In this document: positions 1-10,817 of the stretch, piece by piece | Layout: each line of letters begins with the position of its first letter | Position numbering within the stretch: position 1 is the stretch's first letter | Source: Gamarada debralockiae | Taxonomy: Eukaryota; Ascomycota; Leotiomycetes; Helotiales; Hyphodiscaceae | Length of the DNA stretch: 64,000 nucleotides | Direction of reading: 5' to 3' | NCBI GenBank assembly: GCA_002803225.1 | Contig: NXFV01002075.1 | Location: 1-64,000 of the forward strand | Notes under the pieces: generated by a model | Seen by the model: the letters and a program-made list of their open reading frames with translations, nothing else | Told to the model about the DNA's origin: nothing | The model's database searches: none | Made by a program: the position numbers and the translations under genes

Positions 1-1
1 A

Positions 2-694
2 ACTGCGCTGCAGGCGGCTTCATGCAGAGGCCATGAGAAGGTAGTCGAGCTGCTACTTAGCCAGGGAGCGGACATTAACGCACAAGGAGGGCACTTCGGT
101 ACTGCGCTGCAGGCGGCTTCATACGAAGGCCATGAGAAGGTAGTCGAGCTGCTGCTCAACCAGGGAGCAGACATTAACGCACAAGGAGGGTTGTACAGTA
201 CTGCGCTGCAGGCGGCTTCAGTCGGAGGCCATGAGAAGATGGTTGAGCTGCTGCTCAGCCAAGGGGCAGACATCAACGCACAAGGAGGGTTGTACGGTAC
301 TGCGCTGCAGGAGGCTTCATACAAAGGCCATGAGAAGGTAGTTGAGCTACTGCTCAACCAGGGAGCAGACATCAACGCACAAGGAGGGCCCTTTGATACT
401 GCGCTGCAGGCGGCTTCGGTTGGAGGCCATGAGAAGGTAGTTGAGCTGCTGATTAAGCAAGGGGCAAACATTGACGCACAAGGAAAGCACTACGGTACTG
501 CGCTGCAGGAGGCTTCATACAAAGGCCATGAGAAGGTAGTTGAGCTACTGCTTAACCAAGGAGCAGACATTAACGCACAAGGAGGGCACTTCGGTACTGC
601 GCTGCAGGCGGCTTCAGACAAAGGCCATGAGAAGGTAGTTGAGCTGCTGCTTAGCCAGGGGGCGGATATTAACGCGCAAGGAGGCTGCTCTGCG
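2..694 (+). repeat. Seven in-frame 99-bp tandem repeats encoding ankyrin units
   Basis: Units start at 2, 101, 200, 299, 398, 497 and 596, exactly 99 bp apart, each beginning with ACTGCGCTGCAG. Most of each unit is identical in DNA, including synonymous positions. Variation is concentrated in a few codons (for example TGC AGA, TAC GAA, GTC GGA, TAC AAA, GAC AAA after the conserved AAS). This indicates recent duplication or gene conversion. Confidence 0.9.
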
Positions 695-697
695 TAG
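2..697 (+). CDS. Ankyrin-repeat protein, C-terminal part (5' end outside window)
   Basis: The reading frame is open from the window edge to a TAG at 695-697 and contains seven consecutive 33-residue ankyrin repeats. Each follows the pattern TALQAAS-x3-GHEKVVELLLxQGADINAQGG, so the consensus residues for the helix-turn-helix and beta-hairpin are visible. The protein ends four residues after the last GADINAQGG, with no extra C-terminal domain. In fungi such highly similar ankyrin arrays usually form the C-terminal sensor part of large NACHT/STAND (NLR-like) proteins. That larger architecture is inference, because the N-terminal domains lie outside the window. The in-frame ATG at 191 is not a plausible start, since repeats continue upstream of it. 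Confidence 0.85.
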   Translation, partial: TALQAASCRGHEKVVELLLSQGADINAQGGHFGTALQAASYEGHEKVVELLLNQGADINAQGGLYSTALQAASVGGHEKMVELLLSQGADINAQGGLYGTALQEASYKGHEKVVELLLNQGADINAQGGPFDTALQAASVGGHEKVVELLIKQGANIDAQGKHYGTALQEASYKGHEKVVELLLNQGADINAQGGHFGTALQAASDKGHEKVVELLLSQGADINAQGGCSA

Positions 698-1863
698 AAA
701 AGCTGCTAGCTAGAATGTTCACGCATATCTATGGATATGCGTGACTATGTAAATTGAATGCTATCATTTCAATTATATTTTATATATTGAAATCTCTATT
801 TTATAGAGGGGTCTGGGGGAGCATATAAATATATAATGGAACCACTTCGCCACTCACTATTCTAGAACCTGCTTTACAAATTATAGAGGCTGTTGACTAT
901 CCCTCTTCATCAACTGATTCTCGACAACAGCTCTTCCTTGGTCATGCATAGATAATATGTATGGCGAGCATTTAGCTAGAGATGGAGCGGCCGCGTGAAC
1001 TCTATTACTAAGGGTCGTCGTTAACCACAGTATGAAGCTTTAGTACCTTAAGCTTGAAGTGCTGTCTGTCATCTTTAGGTGTAAAGGTAAGTTGGACGAA
1101 ACACGGCATTTCTATGAACTCTCAGAGGTAATGGGCAAGGTTTATCTACTGATCGATGGGAGCTGCAAAGGACGACTTTACGGGGGGGAAGGGTTTTGGC
1201 GAATCCCTACTTGTCATTTCTGTCCATTGTGAGCAATTGGTAGGGCCGTTGTGTAAAGTGCACTGAAGGGAAATTCGTGATAAGGAGATATTTCATGAAG
1301 AGGGAACCATGATTTTTTGAAGAGTTGGTGATGCAAGGAACAAAGAATTTACATCTATTGTGACCCTGAAGGGGATGTTGACGTTGTGACCGTAATACAA
1401 TCACTTTATTCGGAGTTCAATAACGGTAGAGCCCTTTAGTCAACTGTAAAACTTGATCCTTAAATTTGACCTCCTAGATATAGCTTCTACAGGACGCCCA
1501 TTTCTCATTGTCATAACCTACAAGGAATATGAGGTTTAGTATAACATAGAAAGCTAAAAAGGAGAGTTCATCAACAAGCACAGATTCTCAGGCGTTGAAA
1601 GCCAACTATCTTCTCCAGTATGTGAGTGGGACCTTGTTAATGTATCCTGCAAACATGCAAACGTGTATCTTCGTTGCCTTCTATGGCCAGAGTCAAGTCT
1701 CCAATAACTCCCTGTTCAAAGCTCTTCAAAGATCACCATCCTGAACGCCGCCTGTGATCGTATAACAGCAACATCTTACACCGTAGATGCGAGGAAATGG
1801 AGCAAGCTAAGCTCCTATGCAGAATTTTCCATTCCTTCAATCCCCATCTCCCCCGTTTGCATT
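698..1863. other. Non-coding stretch, AT-rich near 750-850
   Basis: No convincing coding frame. An AT-rich segment lies just downstream of the ankyrin gene. The rest may be decayed sequence or the 3' flank of the next gene. Confidence 0.5.
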
Positions 1864-3137
1864 TTACCAAGGCACCAATCCCGCCGGCAGCATGGGATAC
1901 TCCTCTCCATCAATGATCTCCGTCTCGTCCGAAACATCATACAATCCATCCCAGCCAACCTCTGACCGTTTCCAATTCGCCTTGCAATCCCCGGGAACGA
2001 ACTTCGCAGCATCCATCTTGAGCGTCATCTTAACCTCAGGACAATATTTCCAGATATGTTTCCTCGCCTCTGGTGTGCCCCAAATTCCCGCATGTAGAGT
2101 TTCTCCACTACCACCAGTATGATACCCCATCGGCTCATAATGCCCATCCCTCCAATCATCCAATCCCTTTACCAAATCCCCCGCCTTCGTAGGATCTGTA
2201 ACCTTCCCCTTCGTCTTCTTCTCCGCAGCAACCTTCTCTGTCTCCCCACTATACATCTCCCCCGAGAACGTCAAGCTCGCCGTCCCATTCGCAAGATTCG
2301 CTCCTGGTCGATGTCCAAGTCTTTCCGTAAGCCACACATCCTCTGGCTCTGTCCCAGGAATTCGTTTCTGGTTCCTCAAGACATCGATAATCCTACTCAC
2401 ACGTCTCAAGCTCAACCCTCCATTCCCTCCAAAACGTCCATTGGGATTCCACGGCGCTCCAACCCAATCGTAGTCTAACCAGTTATTCAGACTCTGTCTA
2501 CTGTTCGCGCACAACATGCTATCCGTCTGGAAAACAAGCAGCCATTCCGCGGGCTGCAGTACAGTTTCATAAAGCCACAGCGTCGTCAAAAATCTGCTGA
2601 TTTCCTCCTGAGAACCCGTTGTCATATTCGCCGGGATGTAAGTCAGGTCTAACTTTCCGGATGCGACAGCGTCACGGATTGCTCGCGACCCGTTGATGTG
2701 TTCCACGCTCTCGACGGAGCCCATGAAGCGGAAACGCCAGTCAGGTGGAACGACAGACATGAAATGCAGCATTAGAGGTGCGAGGATGGGATTCGGGCGG
2801 TTTTCAATGAGGAGCGCGACTTTGCTGGCATTATAGGGTGAGGGAGGCGCTTGGCCGTAGTTGACGGTTACTTTTGGGACTGTGGGAAGAGAAGGGACGG
2901 AGGGTACTGAGGGCCGGAAGAGGATGAGGCAAAGGAAGCTGCGAACAAACAGTGATTAGTATGATGGTTTGATTGCTTGGAGAGGAGATAGGGAAGGGAA
3001 TTGAGGGCATACAAAAATAATATTACAGCGCCAGCAGCGCGCATCCGTCGCGTTGTCTTCGACCATGCCAACAGCACCGCTGATTTCGTATATTCCCACG
3101 CATCATCAATAGTCATCTCGCCCGCTGCGACCGACAT
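1864..3137 (-). CDS. DUF5672 type II membrane protein, glycosyltransferase-like (copy A1)
   Basis: Two exons, 3137-3013 and 2938-1864, joined through a 74-nt GT-AG intron (donor GTATGC), encode 399 aa. A hydrophobic segment at about residues 34-48 (AAGAVILFFLCLILF) acts as a signal anchor, so the catalytic part should face the Golgi or ER lumen. The body carries the DUF5672 signature: SVVPPDWRF, the acidic motif FQTDSMLCANS, DYDWVGAPW, GNGGLSLRR and EPEDVW. The set resembles a GT-A glycosyltransferase layout (metal/nucleotide-sugar acidic motif, GG-SLR loop, ED catalytic motif). That activity is inference; the family is formally of unknown function. The C-terminus contains a Lys/Glu-rich insertion absent from the two sister copies. 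It is the closest relative in the window of the gene at 9002-10184. Confidence 0.82.
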
Positions 3138-5383
3138 GATTGCTGTTGACCTTTCTGATCCGGCGCGGCGTGGTGATTAAGGTGGGTGAGATGCAAATGT
3201 GGTCACGAATAAAGGGGGATCATGCCAGACAAAAAGTTGACATTGTCCTGACGAATCGTGGGGTGCGGCGGATAAGAACTTGGAAATTCGAAGTGAAAGG
3301 CCTGGCTTTGATGGACACGCGGCCTGAGGTTGGAACGAACGTCAGAAGGTTCGAGTTAACGAATGAGGATTCTCTGGGGCCGAATCTTGAGATCTGGTCT
3401 TTTACTGATGATGGCGAGCTTCGGGGACTTTCAAAAATAGAGACAAGTTCAGCTCTTTGTTCCCACTCCGATGCCTGCATGTGCTGCTTACTCATATATT
3501 GAAGCGCCCATTATGAGATCCTTTTCGTATTGACTGATATACGAGATCTTACTTTTGCCTTTAAATTTGCCAAGAAAATTTTATCGTAACTACCTTCTTT
3601 AGCCTTTTTCTTCTAATTTCTTGCTGAACTCTGGTTGATTCAGATAGAGCGGTTGATCGGCTTCTAGTGTTGATAGTGACAGCGTCTGAAGCAACCCCCC
3701 TTGTCTTACGTAGGTTTGTGTACTGTATCAAATATCAGAATTTTAAGATCCGAGCAGTTAAAACACATCCGAAAGCTTGTTCCGTTGGTTTGACGAACCT
3801 TTGCAGTATGGTCTCAAAGTTCCCTGTCATACGTTGTACCGCAACGGCATTCAGGGTTTTTGGTGATAAGGCTGTGAACACAGGATGCAAGGCTCCGGAG
3901 TAGGGGGCGAGTATTTCATTTTGCTTCCCGTTATTACCAGGTCGGAGAGAGTAGGGAAGGACTAAATTATTTGCAAGTGGCTGGGTTAGAGCAAAAGGGG
4001 ACAGAGGGCGCCCTTAAATTTGAATTTGGTAGCGAGTTCAAGCCTCAAATTCCAAAAACAGTCATCCCACAATAACCTAAGCAGAGAAAGAGAGGCACCA
4101 GGGGTTGACGATTCTGGGTCCAGTTCGGTTGAAAAATATACCAAATTGATTGCGAAGAATAGGCCGTTAAATCTAGTGCAGAGAATTTTTTGAGAACACA
4201 ATTTTTGGCGGGTTGTTGTTATATTACCTTTTCGGCTGGTGAGCGAATTCTGACAGCCCCTGGTGGGGGGAATCTTCGACCGAGAGGGTGTGGCTTTAGA
4301 AAGAACCATAATATCCCGTAAATCGATTTCTCAGTCCACGATTCGTCATTTCTCATCAAATCTTAAATACGTACCCGTCTTCCAGGGCCTCCCAAATTGC
4401 CATAGGGGTACGTATCGGAGTTTCTAAATTTGTCCCCACGATTCATCAAACCAGCATTCTAAAACAGCGTACAGCCTCGTGGCATAAATACTGTCACTAC
4501 GAAGAGAGTTCGGTATGAAGCATCTCAATTCGAGCACGAAATTTATCCAGCTCTCCGCCTCCTCAGGTTTGCCTTTTGTTTCAATCGCCGGAAAAATTTT
4601 GAAGCGAGGAGAATAGGGGTCCAGATCTCCATTGCAGTCCAGAGTCCCACCTCACGTCTCGGAATCTTCCAGCAGAGATTTTGACGCGTCGCCATCTTCA
4701 CTGGAATGTCCAGAATGCCCCCAGCCGGCCTCTTCAGTACCCTCTGGCAAGTTAGCTACAGGAGCTGAAACGCCAGCCGGAGCTATCGATTGGATTCTGC
4801 TCCACCTCTCTCGAATGTCATCCACGCAATCGACTCCTGGAGAGTGGGATTCGCATTGAGTTCACTTGATGCTCGTTAGGGCTGCTTGACAACTATTTCC
4901 TTACGGTAGTTCCATGTTGGGTAGAAAGCTCTACCAATATGCCCTCCCTTAATTTCAGCAGATTAGACTTCTTTTCCTCACATATTTTGCTTATCTGAGC
5001 TCGACGCTTTACTTGACAGCTTTCTGAGACTCTTTTAACCCCTGTTGGCAAGGCTGGCATAAGTCTGTGCCCAAAGGAGACAATTTCAATTCCTCGCGCG
5101 CGGACTCGGCTTTTTCTGTTCGTCTGAAATTCCATCCATGCATGTCTGAGTGGCTTTTCAGCCGCTCGTGTTGAACGTTGATTGGCAAGGATTGAGAACT
5201 TCAAGTTCATATTTACGAAGTTACGGACGACTCTAAAGGATCGAAGAGGGAGGGAATCCTGAATTGCCTGAAAGGAGGGAAATTTTGGGTTGGATGGTGG
5301 AGGGGACATTCCTAGAAGCGTTGCAAACATATCTCCCCGCCAGATCATAGGGAACAACAATATACCTTCCAAGGTCGGCGACC
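3138..5383. other. Intergenic region between divergent DUF5672 genes
   Basis: Separates the head-to-head copies A1 and A2. Frames of 78-185 codons occur here, but none shows a domain, membrane segment or splice-linked extension. It presumably contains both promoters. I see no repeat or RNA gene. Confidence 0.5.
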
Positions 5384-6514
5384 ATGGTCGTCGTAACCCT
5401 CTCCCTCGACGAGCGAAAACGCAGATCACGAAATATCCTCTTCTCCGCATTCGCCCTCCTCATCATAATATGGACAATCAAGCTCTCCTACCCGCAACAC
5501 ACAGTCCTGAGTGTCTACTCAGCTCACAACCCACCCTCTTCCTCTACCGCCCTCGCAACCTCCATCTCCGCCGCGCCCTCAGAACCAACACAAACCGCGG
5601 ACTCACACGGAGATCTGAAATCCAAACCCTCAGATAATATTGTGCTAGCAAGCGACATCAATACAACAAATAGCTCGAAAGCAGCTGTCATAATCGAGAC
5701 TCGATTCCGCACAAACCTCATCCCCCTCATCTTACACTTCAGCACAGTCCTCGGTCCCACCTGGCCCATCATGATCTACACATCTGCCGAATCTGTAGGT
5801 CTATTCTCCGCCTCCGCAGCACTTTCCCGGTACCTCCACTCAGGCCTGATCCAAATCCGCATTCTCCCCCCAACCGTCCTATTCACGAACTCCGACTCCG
5901 TAAACGCATTCATGACGAAATCCTGGCTCTGGGAAAGCCTAGCTCCAGCTGAACATATTTTGATTTTTCAGAGCGATAGTATGCTGTGTGCGAATGCGGC
6001 TCGGAGCGTGGATGATTATTTCGAATATGATTTTGTGGGTGCGCCGATTGCGAGCCGTCTTGGGAAGGGATATAATGGGGGATTGAGTCTGCGGAAGAGG
6101 AGTTCTATTATGAGGATCCTTGAGAAGTGGGATTGGGAGAAGACGAAGAAAAAGGGGGATCGATTTGAGGATCAGTGGTTTTTTAACCGGTATGCTCCCC
6201 AACTTTGCCTCCTCCCATATCAAATCGTCGTTGAGGAAAGAATACACTGACGGCTTGGAAACAGACTCACAGAAATCCAAGCGGATGAAAAGGCCCGAGG
6301 CATTGAGCCGGAAGAGGAAGGGGCTGTAAATCTACCTGGAATGGAAATTGCCAGGACGTTCGCGGTTGAGACGATCGATTACCCGCATCCGTTGGGCGTG
6401 CATCAGGTGCATAGGTGGTTGAAGACTCAGATGTTGAGTTTGGATGAGTGGTGTCCGGAGTACAAACTTTGTAGTGAGGAGTACATCGTTGATAAACCGC
6501 TACCAGGGAGTTAA
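5384..6514 (+). CDS. DUF5672 type II membrane protein, glycosyltransferase-like (copy A2)
   Basis: Exons 5384-6189 and 6265-6514 (75-nt intron, donor GTATGC, acceptor AACAG) encode 351 aa ending in LPGS. The start is the first ATG of the frame. It is followed within 20 residues by a signal anchor (NILFSAFALLIIIWTIKL), then a Ser/Thr-rich stem of about 70 residues. The luminal domain has KAAVIIETR, the acidic motif FQSDSMLCANA, DYFEYDFVGAP, NGGLSLRKRS and FEDQWFFNR. The second exon supplies FAVETIDYPHPLGVHQ and a terminal WCPEYKLC motif like the GYH...YCPE region of the other copies. A luminal glycosyltransferase role is inferred. It lies divergent from copy A1 and converges on the B1 gene. 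Confidence 0.85.
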
Positions 6515-6880
6515 TTGGGTTTGGAGTTTTGGATTCGGAGCAATGAGAGAAAACTACATGCATGGGTGGAGTTGGCGGGTGTCATCTGGGGTTATATAGA
6601 TCAGGAATCATATTGAAGATCACTGTTGATTGGCGTGCTTGCAAAGAAATAGTTTGTGTTCCTCAGCCATGTCAAAGATTCTTTGAACTCGATCTTCCCA
6701 CTCTTGATGTCACCGACGCTCCAATTCATCAATTGGATACCACTACAATCTTAAGTTATTCATAGTCGCTTTGTACTTTTCTACGTATTTATTATCTAAT
6801 TATCTATCCCAATACCCAACCTACCTCAAGCCCACCAAAACTCCAGCCTAGTACCCAACTCCATTCACCCAAATCCTATA
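6515..6880. other. Convergent intergenic spacer
   Basis: Lies between the 3' ends of copy A2 (+) and gene B1 (-). It is AT-rich and consistent with two terminator/polyadenylation regions. No coding or repeat structure was seen. Confidence 0.5.
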
Positions 6881-8245
6881 TTAAATTCTCCTACAAACAT
6901 CATAACTCGAATAACCCCCCATATCCTGCCACGCACTAAGCTTCTCCAACATCGTATCATCAATGCCCCTATGACTCTTCACAAAAAGCGTCTCAAACGG
7001 ATGGACATTAAACCCAAAATAGTTATTCTGGAACAGGAAATCCTCCGGGTTCTTGCAATCGATATACTTGTAGTTCTTCTCTGTCTGGAAAATCGAGAGC
7101 ATGACATCGACTTCGTAGCCTTTTGAGCGGAGATGCGGTGTTGTTCGGGTTTCGCCACTCATGGCGGATTCAAGGGAGTCAAAACACTCGCCGATGCCTT
7201 CGGGTTCCAAGATGACGGAGAGCCCAATCCGGTCGGTCGCCCAGATCATGGATTGAACGTGTGGGGAGGCACCACCTAGGCAGTTGAGGGAGGATCCCAC
7301 GAGCTGTTACCAAGTCAGTCCTCGGTTCCTCCAAACAGGATCTCGAAACGGGCACATGCCTTGACCTTCTCATTCAACCTTCCCAAATACGCGTCACTCC
7401 AGCACTCTTTACTCCAATGAGGCACAAACGGACCCCTAATACTCGCATTCATTAAAATAAACCTCTTGTACCTATCCTTCAACGCCTTTCTAGTTCCACC
7501 CTCCTCCTCTTTAGTCAACACTTCCGCATGAGCCCCGAGATCAAAACATGTGTTCTCCCTCTTAATAATCCTCACATTAGGCCTCCCAACCGGTAGGACA
7601 GTCAGATCGACATCCGTCTCGCCATTCAAAATGAATATGAAATCTGCTGCATCATGTAAACCATGATTGATGAAGAACGCCAGGTTAATCCGCCCAAAAT
7701 CAGATTCCGAGTAGGCGTATAAGATGAGCGGTCTTTCGTAGGATGTTTCGGACGAGATTAGGCCGGTGGGAGGATTTGGGGTAATTGGGGAGGTGTGGTC
7801 GGAGATGGCTTGGACGGAGGGACATTTTGAGATGTCGAAAGGTTGGACGGGGCAGTCTTTCGCGTCTGAGGTTGAGGAATCGGCTGGTGGGGTTTCTTCG
7901 TGGTGTTCGTCTGGGTATGTAGCGGGTGGGGAAGAAGCTTCGTGGTGGAGTCCCGGGATATCGAAGAGGGGATTGCCGGTGGGGAGGTCGTCTGGTGGCA
8001 CGTATATCCTCAACGGTTCCTTCTCCAACCCGGAGGGCTTTTTCCGTACTACCTCCTCTGGCTCCGAAGGGGTAGTTTGAGGTTGAATTGAGGGAGACTG
8101 CTTATAGTTAGAGGCATACTTGAGGAGAGGGAGGAATGTGCTCTGTCCTTACATTTATGTTACGGTGCAGGAAACTCCACAGAAATATGACGATCACGAT
8201 TGTGGGGATCCATATCGACGCACTCCTTGCGTTATATAGAGCCAT
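6881..8245 (-). CDS. Type II membrane glycosyltransferase-like protein, second family (B1)
   Basis: Three exons, 8245-8153, 8097-7360 and 7303-6881, give 417 aa. Exon 1 encodes a signal anchor (ASIWIPTIVIVIFLWSFL). The 55-nt first intron has a clear TCTAAC branch site, and the unspliced frame would stop within it. The second intron starts with GC (AAG|GCATGT), at the same phase-0 position as the GT intron of the paralogue at 19418-20691. Luminal motifs are LILYAYSES, FFINHGLHDAADF, FILNG, CFDLGAHAEVL, KRFILMNASIRGPFVPHW, HVQSMIWATD and NNYFGFNVHPFETLF. The D-L-G-A and LMN-S--GP patterns recall RgpF-type rhamnan glycosyltransferases; this is a weak by-eye resemblance, not proof. The Pro/Ser-rich stretch after the anchor probably forms a stem. 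Confidence 0.82.
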
Positions 8246-9001
8246 AGGAAAATAATGAGAGGAATGTTGAGAGACTCAAACGATTACAGAATGATTTTGA
8301 CGCCAACGAGGAGGTCAGACATCCGCCATTCCGTACAGAAATCAATTTCAGCCACGCATGCTATCAACTGATAAGCACTGGGTGCAGAAATCCAGATTTC
8401 AGCCACAGGTCCATGTTGGCTTGAAAAGGACTTGTTAGCTGCGTTCAGCTCAGAGCTTGGAAATCTTCTTTGCCCTCTTCCCCTTTTCTCTCTAGCGGCA
8501 ACGGGTACCCTTGCATTTCTTTGAGCACCAGAAGATGCTTGGTGGTGGCTTGCCAGGGGAAGTCCCATTGTTAAAATTTGATGGAAACAGACGATTTATG
8601 CTGAGTGGTTAGCTCGGATTTATGCGGAGGTCCCGATAAAATGTGCACTAAATATGTCCCCTGCCGTGTTACATTCACCCTAAAAAGCGAACGGAACCTC
8701 GATTACGGAGATACAGTACAAGCGAAGGTTTTATTTAGTGGAACCATCCCGTAAAAGCAACCTGAGGGCGTCGTAATACTGAAGTCAGCACGTTTCGTAT
8801 ACAGCATCATCGGACGACCCCATAATCCTTAGTGGTCCAAAGTCTAAACTTTAACAGGCCACTATGCAATTTCGCCGATACGAGGAGAAGTCATAGTCCT
8901 TTGTCCTCGACATCGAGAAATCTCATTTGCGGTCCTGCATAAAGGATACAACCTTCAAGCGCCGCTGCGCAACGCCCACGATCCTGTTTGCGCGCAAGAA
9001 A
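8246..9001. other. Divergent intergenic region upstream of B1 and A3
   Basis: Lies between the 5' ends of B1 (-) and A3 (+) and presumably carries both promoters. A 94-codon minus-strand frame at 8284-8568 has no recognisable feature. No repeats were seen. Confidence 0.5.
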
Positions 9002-10184
9002 ATGTCGTCGTCGATTAATGTTGGGCCTCCGGGCACGCTGGGCAATGGCATATTCGTGATCAACAGGCAGAGAATACTAATTGCTGTTTCTCTCATATTA
9101 ACGTGAGTTTTCTGGAGGTCGATGGGGTTGTCGGGGCGATGTTGACGGGCAAACAGATGGACGATCGCATCTCTACTTCCGACTTACAAGCAAACGATTA
9201 ACGACCATATCAAAGAGAATTTCAACGATGCGATCGAACATTTACCACAAGTCAAAATTGACTGGTATCCGAATCATGACCCGAAAGAGCAGTTCAATGC
9301 CACGAAAGTCGCGCTCATGATCGAAGGCCGGCCACTGCCTCATCTCGTCCCACAACTCCTGCATATGATCTCGGTTGTTCCTCCGGATTGGAGATTCATG
9401 TTCATTGGAACAAACAAGAGCGTCATCAGTGTCTCACGAAGTTTTGCGACGCAATACCAAGAAGCAAACGGAAAGTTAGACCTAGTGGTTCTGCCCAAAC
9501 CATGGACGGTTGACAGCAAGGAGGATGTATACAGACTACTCACGGATCTTCGGTTCTACGACGAGATTCTGCCAGGAGTGGAATGGATGTTGAAATTCGA
9601 ATCAGACAGCATCATGTGTGCGAACTCAGACGACAGCTTAAACGACTGGTTAGATTACAGCTGGGCCGGAGCACCCAGGCAAGCGCAAGTAGATCATATC
9701 AACCGGGCAAATTTAGCTAATGTAAAATGTGTGTAGAACCAAAGACGATCGATTCGCTGGCAATGGTGGCCTCTCCCTTCGACGATTATCCGCGGTGCGG
9801 AAGATCCTGAGTTTTCAGTCGAGGTATAATGATACGGAACCTGAGGATGAGTGGTTTGGTAAGAGGATTACGCTTCTTCCTGGTGCGAAAGTAGCGACTG
9901 GTGCGATGGAGGACCATTTCTCGGTCGAGGAGATCTATCATGAGAAGCCCATGGGATATCATGTTCGAGATGGGGCCGAGAATTTAGCGGACGATGTGTG
10001 GAAGAATCCTCAACGGCGGAAAGCGAATTTTGCGTATTGTCCGGAGTTGGCCATGATTATGCCGATGAAGTTGGAGAGGGAGAGATGTGATGGTGATAAT
10101 TTGGAGGGAGAGATTATTGGTGGAGAAGAGGAAGAGGGAAAACCTGGGCCAGATGATGAAATGGCAGAGGGCCCATCTGGGTGA
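9002..10184 (+). CDS. DUF5672 type II membrane protein, glycosyltransferase-like (copy A3)
   Basis: Three exons, 9002-9102, 9157-9678 and 9737-10184, encode 356 aa. The anchor is RILIAVSLILTWTIASLL, split by the first intron (donor GTGAGT). The second intron begins with GC (CCCAG|GCAAGC) and ends GTGTAG. No GT donor nearby restores the frame that continues into GNGGLSLRR. The luminal domain matches copy A1 closely: ATKVALMIE, SVVPPDWRF, FESDSIMCANS, LDYSWAGAP, RFAGNGGLSLRR, TEPEDEWF, KPMGYHV and a YCPELAMIM tail. The acidic motif is ESDS here rather than QTDS or QSDS. Glycosyltransferase activity is inferred as for A1 and A2. The C-terminal 25 residues are strongly acidic. Confidence 0.82.
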
Positions 10185-10817
10185 CATTATGAAGACACGT
10201 CTGGGAAATTTTATAGACATGTTTGTGTGCATTTAGCGTTTCGATCGCTCGCTTTGTATGGAAGATCTGGTGGAATGCATAGTCGGCGTTCTATGGGCTA
10301 GGTTTCGGAACTACATTTGAGAGGAGATGGGAAACCAATCTTCCAAATCTACCAATTTTTTCTGCATATCCATCTATGTATCCTTCAAATTTTCGGAGAG
10401 GAGAAGCATCCACTAGTCAAGGACCGTAGGCCTTCTTTCACACCAATGCCGTCCCATCACGAGGATCCCATCCCCATTGGTCACTTCACATCGACGCCTA
10501 TTGGATCCATCGTCTTCAAACCCTCATCCCTTTCGCTCCTCCAATGTGGGGTGGTGACCAAGGTGGCGGTAGCTGAGAACTTGATCTGACTGCTCTCATA
10601 TTCTGGCGTCCTTGAAACTATCGTACGGGGCGGTTGCTAGTGCAACTATCTGGTTTCTGGAAGCATTTCTCTTATCGTTTCATCCCCCATTCTCAGACAC
10701 TGCTCTTTCTACTGGATGTCCAAGTTGGATTACTCATTGTCCAGGTTGTGCGGTTGGGGTAGGGACAAGTCCCAGGTATCAGGGCATGGCACTAGAGGAC
10801 CGTCTTCATGCCCTGAG
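10185..10817. other. Intergenic, no gene recognised
   Basis: A 90-codon frame at 10317-10589 shows no domain or splice extension. The segment lies between copy A3 and the caspase-like pseudogene and looks like decayed sequence. Confidence 0.4.

Noticed and set aside
2..694. Regular repeat array considered as CRISPR or minisatellite
   Set aside because: The 99-bp period encodes 33-residue ankyrin repeats in frame, and the sequence is eukaryotic.
4893..5450. 185-codon minus-strand frame before copy A2
   Set aside because: Runs antisense into the start of the DUF5672 gene; no domain or signal peptide, basic and irregular.
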